In this document: in pieces, positions 19,642-30,987 of the stretch
Numbering within the stretch: the first letter of the stretch is position 1
Layout of the letters: each line of letters opens with the position of its first letter
Assembly (NCBI RefSeq): GCF_040581485.1
Contig: NC_090128.1
Coordinates: forward strand, 14,632,001-14,696,000
From: Linepithema humile
Lineage: Eukaryota > Arthropoda > Insecta > Hymenoptera > Formicidae
DNA: 64,000 nucleotides
Direction: 5' to 3'
Program-made: the position numbers and the translations under genes
Notes under the pieces: model-generated
Seen by the model: the letters and a program-made list of their open reading frames with translations, nothing else
Told to the model about the DNA's origin: nothing
The model's database searches: none

Positions 19642-20280
19642 ATGAAATTATTAATTTTATTAGTTATAATTTTTTCTTGTAAATCAGAACTTATTGTATT
19701 CAAAGAATCAGAACATACTGATTTAAGTCATATATATAATTACTTCAACGAAATAGATAAAATCATAACTCTTAATAATAGCTTCGATAAAAACACATTC
19801 AGATCATATGACGATATATACAACATAACAGGATATATACTACCAGGAGGAAAGTCAAACTTTTCTGATTACAAATCCAAGTATTGGGAATATACAAATT
19901 TAGTAATGGAAACAAATAAACCAAAAATATGTATATGCCTCGGAATGGAACATGTCGTAAAATATTTTACAAACGTTACTTTTTCAAGATGTTATATATA
20001 CAGAACGATGTTAGATAACGAATATCACAATCATAAATGGTGTATAAGAAAGTCATTATTACATAAAAATTTATATAAATTTAATGATAAAAACATATAT
20101 ATAAAATATAAAAGATACAATAACATGACATTCTTAAACGAAATTAAAAGCTATAAACATAATATGTACGGATTCGCATACCATCCAGAAAAAAAAATTC
20201 TATCGTTAAAATCGAAACATTTAAGTTCTAAAGATAAAAATACTAAAATTAAGATTAAAAATTTTATAAAAGGAATGTAA
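19642..20280 (+). CDS. Secreted class-I glutamine amidotransferase-like / gamma-glutamyl hydrolase-like protein
   Basis: This 212-residue protein has a signal peptide (residues 1-13, LLILLVIIFSC). It shows the GATase-I layout: YILPGG at 65-70, a nucleophile elbow CICLGMEH with Cys99, and the C-terminal GFAYHPEKK with His181 and Glu183. Among this superfamily, a secreted enzyme with this layout is most like gamma-glutamyl hydrolase, which trims gamma-glutamyl chains. It is shorter than cellular hydrolases (about 300 residues). It lies 111 bp after two GGT-like genes, on the same strand, with a TAAATG at its start, so the three form a gamma-glutamyl group. The frame is intact. Exact substrate is inferred, not shown. 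Confidence 0.65.
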   Translation: MKLLILLVIIFSCKSELIVFKESEHTDLSHIYNYFNEIDKIITLNNSFDKNTFRSYDDIYNITGYILPGGKSNFSDYKSKYWEYTNLVMETNKPKICICLGMEHVVKYFTNVTFSRCYIYRTMLDNEYHNHKWCIRKSLLHKNLYKFNDKNIYIKYKRYNNMTFLNEIKSYKHNMYGFAYHPEKKILSLKSKHLSSKDKNTKIKIKNFIKGM

Positions 20281-20284
20281 CTTA

Positions 20285-20743
20285 CTATTTTATTCCACTA
20301 GATCCAAATCCTTTTGATCCTCTTTCTGTATTATTGATATCTAATTCATTTTTTGTAATCTCTAATAATTCAACATTTTCTATCTTCTCACATATAATTT
20401 GAGCAATTTTATCTCCTTTATTTATTACAAACGGAGCATCTCCATAGTTATACATTATTACAAATATCTCTCCTCTATAATCACTGTCTACAACGCCTCC
20501 TCCTACATCTAACAATTTTAAAGCCAGTCCAGATCTGGAAGCAATTCTTCCATAACATCCGTTTGGTATTATAACTTTCAAATTAGTCGGTATAGGATCA
20601 TTTTTATTTGGAATTGGATAGATAATATGATCTGAGGACGCTCTTAAGTCATATCCAGCAGAACACATCGATGCCTTAACTGGAGCATAGGCATTATCTG
20701 AAGTCTTGTAAAACAGAAGATGTCTACAATTTGCCTTATCCAT
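20285..20743 (-). CDS. dut: Deoxyuridine triphosphatase (dUTPase)
   Basis: The enzyme converts dUTP to dUMP, keeping uracil out of DNA and feeding dTMP synthesis. All five trimeric-dUTPase motifs are present in order: AGYDLRAS, GRIASRSGLA, GVVDSDYRGEI (with the catalytic Asp), GDKIAQII and RGSKGFGSSG. Length is 152 residues, normal. The start is the ATG at 20741-20743, preceded by TAAA. It converges with the amidotransferase-like gene, with 4 bp between the stops. No break is seen. Poxviruses commonly encode this enzyme (F2 in vaccinia). Confidence 0.95.
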   Translation of the reverse strand: MDKANCRHLLFYKTSDNAYAPVKASMCSAGYDLRASSDHIIYPIPNKNDPIPTNLKVIIPNGCYGRIASRSGLALKLLDVGGGVVDSDYRGEIFVIMYNYGDAPFVINKGDKIAQIICEKIENVELLEITKNELDINNTERGSKGFGSSGIK

Positions 20744-22248
20744 TTTACATACAGCAATAAAATTTCAAATTATAATTAAATATTAAATATATAATAAACA
20801 AAATAAAAAATTATATTTAAGATGAACAAGATTCACATAATTCCTTAGGTTTGATATATTTTGTCTCTATTCTTAAGTAATATAATCCTGTCTTTAACTT
20901 ACATTTCCATGCTTTGAATATATCAACCTATTTATTTTGTTATATATATCTTCCTCATTACTATTTATATAAATATTCATAGATTGGCTTTGATCTATAA
21001 ACAGAGCCCTGTCTATATAATAATCAATTAATACATCACTGTCCAATTCATATATTGTCTTATATATTCTTCTTATATTTTCAGGTATTGATAAAATATT
21101 TCTTATAGATTCGTTATTATTTAATATTTTATTCTTCATGTTATCATCCCACAATCCAATTTTTTTAATATCATCATACATTCTTCTATTAACAATTTTA
21201 AAATTCCCATTTAGCACTTTTTTATAGTATATATTACATATCCAAGGTTCAACACAATCGTAATTCCCTAATATCTGAGATGTTGTTGCTGTTGGCATTT
21301 GAGCAATTAACAAACTATTATATAGTCCAAATTTTCTAATCTTTAATCTAAGAGAATCGAAATCATTAATAAACTTATAATCGTTTAGATCATAGAAATC
21401 GAAATAAAGTAATCCTTTTGAAACAAGAGATGTACTATAATTTTTATATGTTTTATTATATTTTCTAGCCAAATTACAACTTTTATTTAATGCATAATAA
21501 TATATAGATTCGAATATATTCTTGTTTAACAATTTAGCCTCTTCGTCTTCGTATGAATATTTCATTTCATGAAATAAGTCAGCTAAACCTTGAACTCCTA
21601 TACCTATAGGTCTATTTTCTAGATTTGATAATAATGCACTATCGGACGGATAATGATTTACATCTATAATCTTATTAAGATTTTCTACTATCAACTCAAC
21701 AGTTTCTTTAAGTAAGTTAAAATCAAATTTATTATTTCTTAACATCTTTACCAAATTTATAGATGCTAAATTACAAACTGATATACTTTTGGATGATGAA
21801 TATTGTATTATTTCAGCACAAAGATTACTACATCTAATTGTACCAAGATTATTTTGATTAGATTGTATGTTACACGTATCTTTAAATAAAATATAAGGAC
21901 CTCCAGTTTCTATCTGAGTATCTATAATTTTATCCCACAAATCTCTAGGATCTATCTGATCTGTATACATACCTTTGTTTTCATAATATTCATACAGTTC
22001 CTCGAACTCTTTTCCGTGTGTATTGTGTAAGTTCTTACATACGCTAGGATCAAACAGCGACCACTTACCTCCTGATTTAACTCTTCTCATAAATATATCA
22101 GGAATCCATAATCCATAAAATAAATCTTTTGCTGAAAATTCCTCGTTTTGTAAAAATCTTTTAGCGCCTACAAATTTTAATATATCAGGATGCCATGGTT
22201 CTAAATATACAGCAGCAGATCCTGGTCTTTTACCAGATTGGTTTACAT

Positions 22249-22963
22249 CAGTGCTCGGAATTAGTCTGAACATTTCAGCCGATTTCCGTGGTATACGCCT
22301 CCTTTCCTCTTCTTACCGCGCGCGCCGCAGCCGCTAGGGCCAGCGCCGCCGAGCGTTAGGAGCGACACTATCTGATTATGAGTGGGTTCTTCTCCCTATT
22401 TATTAAAATTTAAAAAAATGTATTAAAATTTATTAAAAATAAATTTTTTATTTTTAAATTTATTAAGTGGAAATATTTCAATAGATTTCTATGTCACCCA
22501 TGAGGTACTAATACTGACACGTTTTTCAAAAAGTGGTTTTTATCTACATTATTGCATCAATTGTTCATTCCCATAAAAGGCCAAGAAAATCTAATTAAGA
22601 AAATCTCTTTTATATATATTTTTTTTTAAATTAAGAATTTATTTTTATCTTTAGTGGAATAGGTCTACGGGGGAAACCACTTAAAAAAAAACGCGTCAGC
22701 ATTAGTATCTCATGGGTGACGTCAAAATCTATTGAAATATTTACACTTAATAAATTTAAAAATAAAAAATTTATTTTTAATAAATTTTAATACATTTTTT
22801 TAATTTTAATAAATAGGGAGAAGAACCCACTCACAATCAGATAGTGTCGCTCCTAACGCTCGGCGGCGCTGGCCCTAGCGGCTGCGGCGCGCGCGGTAAG
22901 GAGAGGAAAAGAGGCGTATACCACGGAAATCGGCTGAAATGTTCAGACTAATTCCGAGCACTG
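22249..22963. mobile_element. hAT-type MITE (715 bp) inside the ribonucleotide reductase gene
   Basis: The terminal inverted repeats begin CAGTGCTCGGAATTAGTCTG and extend far inward, so the element is almost a palindrome with GC-rich arms. It is flanked by the 8-bp direct repeat GTTTACAT (22241-22248 and 22964-22971). The 8-bp duplication and the CAGTG start fit the hAT superfamily. There is no coding capacity. Base composition differs sharply from the viral DNA on both sides. Confidence 0.92.
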
Positions 22964-23014
22964 GTTTACATAATTGACCGTTGAATTAATATTTTTTAAA
23001 ACTCCTACTATACC

Positions 23015-23046
23015 ATTAGATATATCAACCATTAGATATATCAACC
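23015..23046. repeat. 16-bp tandem duplication breaking the ribonucleotide reductase frame
   Basis: The unit ATTAGATATATCAACC occurs twice in a row. One copy fits the expected reading frame. The second adds 16 bp and creates the stop at 23025. Confidence 0.85.
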
Positions 23047-23831
23047 TTTCTTATCTTAGAACCTTCGTTTCTTATACCGGTTATACCAAGTCCTACACCA
23101 CCGGCTCCTTGAGATATCTTTGCAATGTCCTTCAAAGAATCATAAATACTATCTATACTATCATCCATCTGTAATAAATAACAACTAGATAACTGTTGGT
23201 TTTTAAGTCCAGAATTAAATAATGTAGGAGATCCGTGTATATAAAATCCATTCAATAGTGACTTATACGTCTTCTTTATACTTTCAATATCTGAGTCATA
23301 CTTACTATTTATAGAAATAGATACTCTCATCCATATATAACAAGGATTTTCTATCTTATTGTTGTACTTCAACAAATAAGATGTCAATGTTTTAAGTCCT
23401 ATATAATTAGAAACATATTTATCATGCAAAATTATTTCGTTAATATCGTCCTTATATCTATTATATGTATCAATAAAATCATTATTAAATATATCAACAA
23501 AAAAGTTAACATATTCATCAAATGTTTTAAAACCAGATTTATTAATATTAAACAAAACAACTCTAGATGCTAAAACTGCATAATCGTAATTATTAAGTAC
23601 TTTTTCGTATAAATAACCAGATAGATAATCAACTAATTCTTCTGTTGTTATATTATTAATTATATTTAACTTATCTATAAAAGAAGTTAGGTTATCATTA
23701 GTTATATCTAAATCATTAGATATTTTTCTTAAAGAATTAAATAATTTTATCTTACAATATTCTTCAACAGACTTATTTCTCTTAATTAAGTTCATTTTTA
23801 TACATAAATCTATAAAATTTCAAAAACTTTA

Positions 23832-24672
23832 CTATTTTACATATACAGACTCCCTTATTATAGTGTAATAATCATCCAAATAGGAAATAACATCATTTAT
23901 AGTCTTAAATTTTATGTAACTCCCGTCTTGTTTTGTAAATATATAATACTTTAAGCCTTTCTTGCTTCTTCTATATAACATTATTAATAAACTTGTATCA
24001 TTTAAATTAAAACAATCAATTATGTCGCTATTAAATATGTAAACATTTCCAAACGATACATCCTTTATCTCGTTTTTAGAAACTTCAAACAAGTACTTAT
24101 TTTTAAAATCAGTTACATACATAATACCTGAATATTTTTCACTCTTGAATTTAAGTAATTTTTTAATGACGATATTATCTTCTTTAAATATATCATCTTT
24201 AACTACATAATCTATATCGTCTAAATGTTTCAACTTTTTAATATTTGTAGAATTGTACAATAGTAATATAGTATTTTCCATATCTAGTAGATATGGAATA
24301 TCACTAAGTTTTTCATCAAGTATTTGTACAATTCCATTATTCAATTTTAATATAATCTTAATTATATTCTTACCATTGTTTAAACTTAAAAGTAAGTTAT
24401 TTTGTATCATTATATAATTACATATATCCAACTTAAACTTTATTTCATAAAATATTTCATCAAAACAATTATATATATAATCTTTTAGGATATATAACAC
24501 TTTCAAAAATTAAATTCTTAAATATATCTACATTCTCGTCTATAGATGTTATTTTCAAATAATTATCTGATAAAGTATTTGTAACTTGGTTTAAAAATAT
24601 ATGATTATAATTTATAATATAAAATATATATATTATAAAACTTCCTGACAAATAATAATAAACGTTATCCAT
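23832..24672 (-). pseudogene. Unknown membrane-anchored viral protein (one frameshift)
   Basis: The ATG at 24670-24672 is in TAAATGG. Residues 5-27 are a hydrophobic segment (N-terminal anchor), followed by an ectodomain-like region. The frame shifts near 24490 in an AAAAG context, and a second frame continues without a gap to 23832, giving about 278 residues in total. I do not recognise a family. It is divergently arranged with the small membrane protein at 24677. Confidence 0.55.
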
Positions 24673-24682
24673 TTAAATGACT
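24665..24682. promoter_or_regulatory. Bidirectional poxvirus late-promoter-like element
   Basis: The sequence CCATTTAAATGA contains TAAATG on both strands. Each copy includes the ATG of one of the two divergent genes (24672 on the minus strand, 24677 on the plus strand). TAAATG at the start codon is the hallmark of poxvirus late promoters. Confidence 0.65.
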
Positions 24683-24895
24683 ATTATATTATTTGTTTTA
24701 GTTTTAATATGTTTTACTTTGGGATTGTTAGTATTTTATTTCAAATTTAGATCTCTAAACACAAACGACGAGTTTATTAAACAAATAGATAAAATCATAA
24801 ATTCAGACAACTACATACATCGAGTGATATCGAGTTATAATTTTCCATTGTATATTGAGAATTCTTTTAAATATATGTTAATGATATTAAAATAA
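24677..24895 (+). CDS. Small viral membrane protein (72 aa)
   Basis: Residues 3-24 form one hydrophobic segment; the remainder is polar with a few aromatic residues. The start lies in TAAATGA. Its size and N-terminal anchor recall small virion-membrane proteins of poxviruses, but I cannot assign a family. Confidence 0.5.
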   Translation: MTIILFVLVLICFTLGLLVFYFKFRSLNTNDEFIKQIDKIINSDNYIHRVISSYNFPLYIENSFKYMLMILK

Positions 24896-24972
24896 AACAA
24901 CATAATCTTTAATATCAAATTATTAAATTTAATAATCAACTTTTTTGATAGTAAACTTGACATATTATTGTA

Positions 24973-25852
24973 ATGTGCGAAAAACTAAAAATGCAAGAAA
25001 TAGTTGAATTTTACAATATACCTTACTTAAGAAAATATATAGAAAAATACATTATATCTACAATAATAGACTGGAAATATATATCTAAATATATAAAACT
25101 ACAAGAACAATTTATCAAAGGATTTCAAGATCAGTTAGATTGGGATCTTATATCTATATATCAAAATCTTACAGAAAATATGATTAGAAAATTTAATAAT
25201 AAAGTAAATTGGACATATATAGTAAAACATCAGACATTATCAGAAAATTTTATCAGAGAATTCGAAAATATATTTAATCATAAAGTATATTGGACGTTTA
25301 TATCTAAACGCCAAAAATTATCGGAAGATTTTATCAGAGAATTTAACGACAGAGTCGATTGGGAACTAACATCTAAATACCAAAATTTATCAGAAAATTT
25401 TATCAGAGAATTTAATGATACTGTAGATTGGAAATGTATATCAGAATACCAAGAATTATCGGAGGATTTCATCAGAAAGTTCGAGAACAGAGTCGATTGG
25501 AACCTCGTATCTATGCATCAAAAACTATCGAAGAATTTCATTAGAGAATTTAACGACAGAGTCGATTGGGAACGTACATCTAGACATCAAAAACTATCGG
25601 AGAATTTCATTAGAGAATTTTGTGACAAAGTTGACTGGAAATCAATATCTAGATATCAAAAACTATCAGAAGATTTTGTTGTAAATTTTAAGAACAAGAT
25701 TAATCTTGATTATATATCTGTATACCAAAAACTATCTGAGGATTTCATCAGAGAATTCGAGGACGAAGTTGATTGGGAATTAATATCAGAATACCAAAAA
25801 CTATCTGAGGATTTCATCCGAGAGTTCGAGGACAGAGTGGATTGGGATTATA
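24973..25852 (+). pseudogene. W/F-repeat protein copy B, 5' part (split by a 22.9-kb insertion)
   Basis: After about 30 residues this protein is made entirely of repeats of about 24 residues with the pattern KLSEDFIREF.D.VDW..IS.YQ. At least eleven repeats are visible. The frame is open until 25852, where foreign DNA starts after a TA dinucleotide. It continues at 48719-48923 in the correct frame once the insertion and one TA are taken away. Such repeats occur in multicopy genes of large DNA viruses; function is unknown. The first residues lack a clear F-box, unlike copies A and C. Confidence 0.85.
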
Positions 25853-26140
25853 CAGGGTGTCTGGCAATAATCGCCCCACCGGTCATATACAGGTAGAGGA
25901 GGTCAAATCGAGTAGAAAAGTCCTTTACCATTGTTTAATTTTCATAATAAGTACTGAGTAATTAACGAAAAAAGATCGGCGAATCCGCGCGAGTAAAGCG
26001 CGCGCGGTGAGAAGGACATCCCACTGCTATGCGATCACTAGGCGCGCGATGAAGCGTTGGGAGGAGCGCTCTACAAATGACAATGGCAACATACGAGCGG
26101 CGCGTAACGCTAGATCCTTGTGTCCTAGTGATCGCGTAGC

Positions 26141-29100
26141 CACAGTATATGTATAACCAGTAGCGGCACTCCGTGTCGGTTCTTTTGATGTTAGCGTCCT
26201 AGGTCACATGTCACGTCGCCATGTTCTTGGTAGTAGTAGCGCGCTAATATTAAAATTGTGAGAAAGGAAGACAACTATAGAAAATTATTTTCATATTATA
26301 CAAGTATTCGCAATTAATATTTTTTTAAATAAATATTGCAAATTTGCAAATATAATATTAAAGTAACGCAAGTAATCATATAAAAATATGAAAAATAAAA
26401 TTAATAAATAAGAATATAAAATATATATATATTGTATTATATAATAAATTATTTTTGTATTTATAATAAACAGGTAAAATTTATAATTTTTATTTTATTT
26501 ATAAGCAAATTGATGTACATTTTGATTATTTACAATTGAAGTGTGTATAAAATTTAAATTACAATATAAATTCTTGATCAATGATTCAAATTTTTTTGTT
26601 ATCCTTTTCGAAAACAAACAAAACTTTTCAAATGTTACAATACATCTATATAAAAATTGATAATAAAGAAATATATAATATTTTTAACATTTGCAAGTTA
26701 CAATTAGCAATTTATTACGGAAAGACAATAATTTATTTTATTTTGCCATGCGTATTGTTAATTTATTTAGTGTACTTAATTAGCACGGAAAGTATTAATT
26801 TATTTCTGTCTTGTTATTATAATAACTTATTTTCTTAATAAGCATGTGTTGAATATTTTAACAGGAATTCAGTCACCTAAAAATAATATTAATTAAAAGA
26901 TAAAACACTTTATTAATATTTTCAACACTATTATAATGTTTACAAAATAACAAAAATTATACATTTTTAAACTATTTTCATTTATCTTTAACATATAATA
27001 ATATTATATTAAATAACAAAAATAATTTGATATTTAGATTTAATAATTGATAATTAAAAATTATATTAGCATTGTATTAATAAAGTTATAATAAACTGAA
27101 AATAAATAACTTAAACTAAAAATAAATTCTTAGAGAAACAAACATTAACCATAGTAAGTTATTTATGAGTCAAAATTATAATTTTTTTGTTTCTTTCTTG
27201 AGTTTTAAAACGTCTGTTAGCGAATTTTAATGTAAAATAAAGACGAACTCTGGCATACAATGCGAGAAAATATTTTTTTGGAAAATTAGCACATGGATGA
27301 GGACAGAAAACTTTTTCTAAAAAAGTAATCATTGTTTGAAGAACGGATTTATTTAAAATAAGTGCACGTAAATGGTTAAAAAAAATGTTATCTAAATTTT
27401 CTATATAGGTCACAAATATTTGGTTTGGAACGCATAATCCGCCGTATATATTTTCTTCAGTAGGTTTAAATGCTCTAAATAATGTATAATATCTATTATT
27501 ATTAAAATTGTCAATGTCTTTGGCAAAAGTCTCGCATGTATCACAGGAATGTTTTTTCAAACTCTTTGACATAAGATAACCACAAATATAATAAAATGCA
27601 TTATCTTCTACAACGTCTTTTTGTCGATAATCATGGTCATCAATTTGAATAGATGTATTCTTTTGCAGTGATGTATTTTGTACAAAAGATTCGTGTTCAA
27701 ATTGTGCTATTCTAGTCATCATGTCTGTTTGCAATTCCTCAATATCTAAGGTACAATTTCCTGTCTGAACTGAACAATGATTGGTAGCAAATGATTTTCT
27801 AAAAGAGTAATAAAATTGCACTGGAGTTGGGTTGAATGCATTGCCCGATAAATTCCTAATATCTCCAAATGTATGTTCGAGTATATCTTGGTTGATACGC
27901 CTCATTAATAAAAATTTAAATTCTGAACGAATTTCCTGTAAGTATTCCCACATTTTATTTAAGCTATTTATGTTTTGATTCCAGTATCTAAATACATTAA
28001 CTTTTTTTGTAATATCTTTGCCATCTTTTGTAAAAACTTTGAGGCTGCTGAAGTATGTTTGTAATGATTTTAACAATTCTACTTGTTCTTCTGAAGCTAC
28101 AAACGCGTTTCTGCTTGGTTTCTTTTCATTAATACATGATGAATTAAAAATATCAAAAGCAGCATCTAATTTTTCAACATATTCTGATGTATCTTTAGCA
28201 GATGCCGGTAAATGTCCAAGTGAAATCATTGAATTAATAGCAGAAGCTACAGAAAAACTTAAGGTTTGAGCAGCATATTTTACTTTCATCCGCTGAAAAT
28301 TATTGGGATAAATGTGTGTGTCCTGAGCCAGTTTAGGTACTAACCTGTTTATGTTTTCTTTATCTATTTCAAATAATTTTTCTATGTATTGCCATGACAT
28401 AATTTTATCTCCTGATTTAATAACGTTAGTTAATAAATTATTTCTAGCTGCTTTAATAAGATGTGGTGGATCAAAGAAGTAAAATATTTGTTGCTCATTA
28501 ACGATATAGTAAGGACTTTCTTCAGTTACACCCAATTTTTTAGCTGCCTTTTGATAATCTGTTCCCATATCTGTGACTTCCGCAATAACTCTTAAATTTA
28601 TGTTTTGAAGCTTTGTAACACATTCTATAATAATAATTCGTAATTCATCAGCATTCATAGCTGAATGAAGAAAAAAATAACCAAGTGGTTGCTTAAATTT
28701 ATTTGTCAAACCTCTAACCATGATTATCGCTGCATTGCATGCTGTTAAGAAACTTTTAGTACAACCTGTATCATGAAATCCAATTACCATATCTCTATTA
28801 ATCATATAAAATAAACTTGCTTTTAATGACATCGTATCAATGCTTATGCAACAATACTTATCTAATGAATGTAAATTTTCAGTTTTAATCCTAAGTCTTT
28901 CAAATATAACATCTTGTAATCCTGGGGAAATTATAAGTCCTTCTATTGTGCGTTCAAGTGTTCTTTTTGACGGTAAAATAAAAGTTTTGCTTAATAATCT
29001 ATACGCTTTGGGTCCTTTAAAATATAAATTTAAACAGAACATTTTAAAATCTTTTGTATATCTATTACCATTTTTCTTTTTATGTAGAATATCTGCTTGA

Positions 29101-30282
29101 GTTTTCATGAAATCAGCTATCGATTCTGGATAAAATTTGTAAAGAAGTTTTTGGAAATCGTTGAAAGTAATGTCTTCTATATTCTTTTCTTTCTTATTAT
29201 ATTTCAGTTTTGCACGTTTTGCTCTTTTTTCTGCAGCATCACATTTTCTTCTAAGAGCTACCTTCCTTGGGCTAGAGTTCGATAATTTTAATTCCGTCTG
29301 AGTAGTTTTATCATTTTTAGATGTTCGATGATCATTATTTGACATATTAACATTTTCAGTTGAATTTGTGCTCACAACAACATCTAAAATTACAAATAAA
29401 AATAAAACATCTTCGAAATAAATCTAATAAAATTTAGATTAATCAAATTTTTTTAAATTGTTTTTTTGATTGTAATATTCTACCTGTCAAATTGGTTGTT
29501 GAACACATGGCCACAGCACTAAACATATCTGTTTCTATATCTCCTGTAGAATTTTTAGTTGAAGTTTCTATTAAAATATTTTCTAAAATTTAGTAATAAT
29601 AATACATTAAATAAACAACAAACAAATGTAAATGTAATAATATACTTAATAATAGAAAATATATTTACTATTGGTTTCACTCTGTATAGTAGTATCTTTT
29701 TTATTAGTAATAATAACTGCACTCGGAATTGCATGTGGCTGAAGTCGATTTTTTAAATCATTTAAAAACATATGAGAAGCAAAATGTTTTGAGCAAACTC
29801 TATAATTATTGTATAGTTTTTTTGGTGAGATATTCTTCTTTATACCACATGCTTCTAACCACAATTTGGCTCTGAAATATAGTATATTACTGTAATTTTA
29901 GAAATAATTAAATATTTATACGTACGTATGAAAAATTGTCGTGAATAATTTACTTTTCTGGATGAGATGGAAAACGAAAAAAGCTTAAATGACGATTTGC
30001 ACCCGAGTTTTCATTGCAATCATTCATTGCACACATAAAACCACCAACAATTACGCGTTTCATTTTACATAAAATTTTTATAAATCTTTTTAAAACTGAA
30101 AATTATCAGTCTTTTATTAATAGAATTGAAATTAATACTTATGTCTATGTTTGATAAACATAACCACATTACTGTGTTGCTCAACTTACGCCATGTTGTC
30201 AGTAGTAATGCAACGCATGCGCTGTGATATTTCTTCGACACTATTTCTATCAAGTGACGCTACTGGTTATACATATACTGTG
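26141..30282 (-). mobile_element. P-type transposon (4142 bp), apparently intact
   Basis: It has perfect 25-bp terminal inverted repeats beginning CACAGTATATGTATAACC. The 7-bp direct repeat GCGTAGC flanks it (26134-26140 and 30283-30289), and MITE copy 2 shows the uninterrupted target. It contains one three-exon transposase gene with no visible defect. About 1 kb of AT-rich non-coding DNA lies between the left end and the gene's stop. Confidence 0.9.
27159..30063 (-). CDS. P-element-type transposase with THAP domain (three exons, 845 aa)
   Basis: Exons as read: 29954-30063, 29669-29871 and 27159-29383. All have GT donors and AG acceptors, and the phases join without a break, giving 846 codons. 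Exons 1-2 form a THAP zinc finger: Cys-X4-Cys (CAMNDC), FFRFP, WLEACG, and CSKHF. Exon 3 has a basic/coiled-coil stretch and then the RNase-H-like catalytic region, with SIDTMSLKA (first Asp), DMGTDYQKA (likely second) and a GTP-binding-type insertion. The acidic third residue lies in the C-terminal half. An intact transposase with perfect inverted repeats suggests recent activity. Expression would require host splicing, which confirms nuclear rather than viral origin. Confidence 0.85.
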
Positions 30283-30465
30283 GCGTAGCAGTGGGACGTC
30301 CTTCTCACCGCGCGCGCTTTACTCGCGCGGATTCGCCGATCTTTTTTCGTTAATTACTCAATTGCTTATTATGAAAATTAAAAAATGGTAAAGGACTTTT
30401 CTACTCGATTTGACCTCCTCTACCTGTATATGACCGGTGGGGCGATTATTGCCAGACACCCTGTA

Positions 30466-30987
30466 TATATTTTAATAGTTCGTTATAAAATTCATGAGGT
30501 TTGAACATTAAGTAATCGATGTTTTTATGAAAGAACAACCAACTTATAATTCGATAACGCTACTTCTAATGCGCTTGGTTGCATTAGCCGTAGCTGTAAC
30601 GGCGCACTTGATGAGGAATAAAACACAGGTACTAATGACGAATATAGATACAGATGCTAAATTAATTCGGAACACTTATTTAAAATTATATTCTTTTTTC
30701 ATAAATATGTCAATTTATAACTATTAATTTGTTTTCCTTCTGCAATCATAACAATGTAATTGATAGAATTTATTTTTTATGTTGATAATGTTACGTATTT
30801 TTTATAAATTTGATTTTTGTAACAAAAAATAGATTTCTTACGTAAAATAAAAAGTAACATCGCTTGTTCAACGGGCTCTAGAATTGATGCTTAACAAATT
30901 GTAAATGATTTCAAATTGATTTATGCGTATTTGCAATTTTATTTTTTCTTAAATCCTACTCTACACATATCAAGAAGCTCTCGACAA
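30466..30987. other. Host flank, 3' of metalloprotease gene 1
   Basis: This AT-rich sequence recurs with small differences at about 41660-42180, beyond the start of gene 2. It marks the tandemly duplicated host unit. No gene is seen in it. Confidence 0.6.

Larger units (their letters stand above)
20817..23795 (-). pseudogene. Ribonucleotide reductase large subunit, split by a MITE and frameshifted
   Basis: The class Ia large subunit makes deoxynucleotides (poxvirus I4 counterpart). The N-terminal part (23025-23795) contains an ATP-cone-like region, SPTLFNSG and GAGGVGLGIT. The C-terminal part (20894-22240) contains the active-site strand CNLASINL, GIGVQGLADLF and PTATTSQILGN. Between them sits a 715-bp MITE (22249-22963) with an 8-bp duplication. 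A separate 16-bp tandem duplication at 23015-23046 also shifts the frame. A third shift near 20935 detaches the conserved C-terminus, which ends at TAA 20817-20819 after a CESCSS tail with the expected cysteine pair. No small-subunit gene is visible in the window. Confidence 0.92.
25853..30463. mobile_element. MITE copy 1, interrupted by a P element
   Basis: Ends are CAGGGTGTCTGGCAATAATC and its complement, with long inverted arms. Without the P element and its 7-bp duplication the MITE is 462 bp, almost the same length as copy 2 at 48258-48718 (461 bp). TA flanks each end (25851-25852, 30464-30465). The TA target and non-coding content suggest a Tc1/mariner-related MITE family. Confidence 0.88.

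Noticed and set aside
26581..26838. 85-residue hydrophobic frame in the P element
   Set aside because: Low-complexity AT-rich sequence outside the transposase exons, without family similarity.
30527..30727. 66-residue frame next to the metalloprotease gene
   Set aside because: The same sequence recurs at 41720 with changes that do not keep the frame; it looks like non-coding flank.
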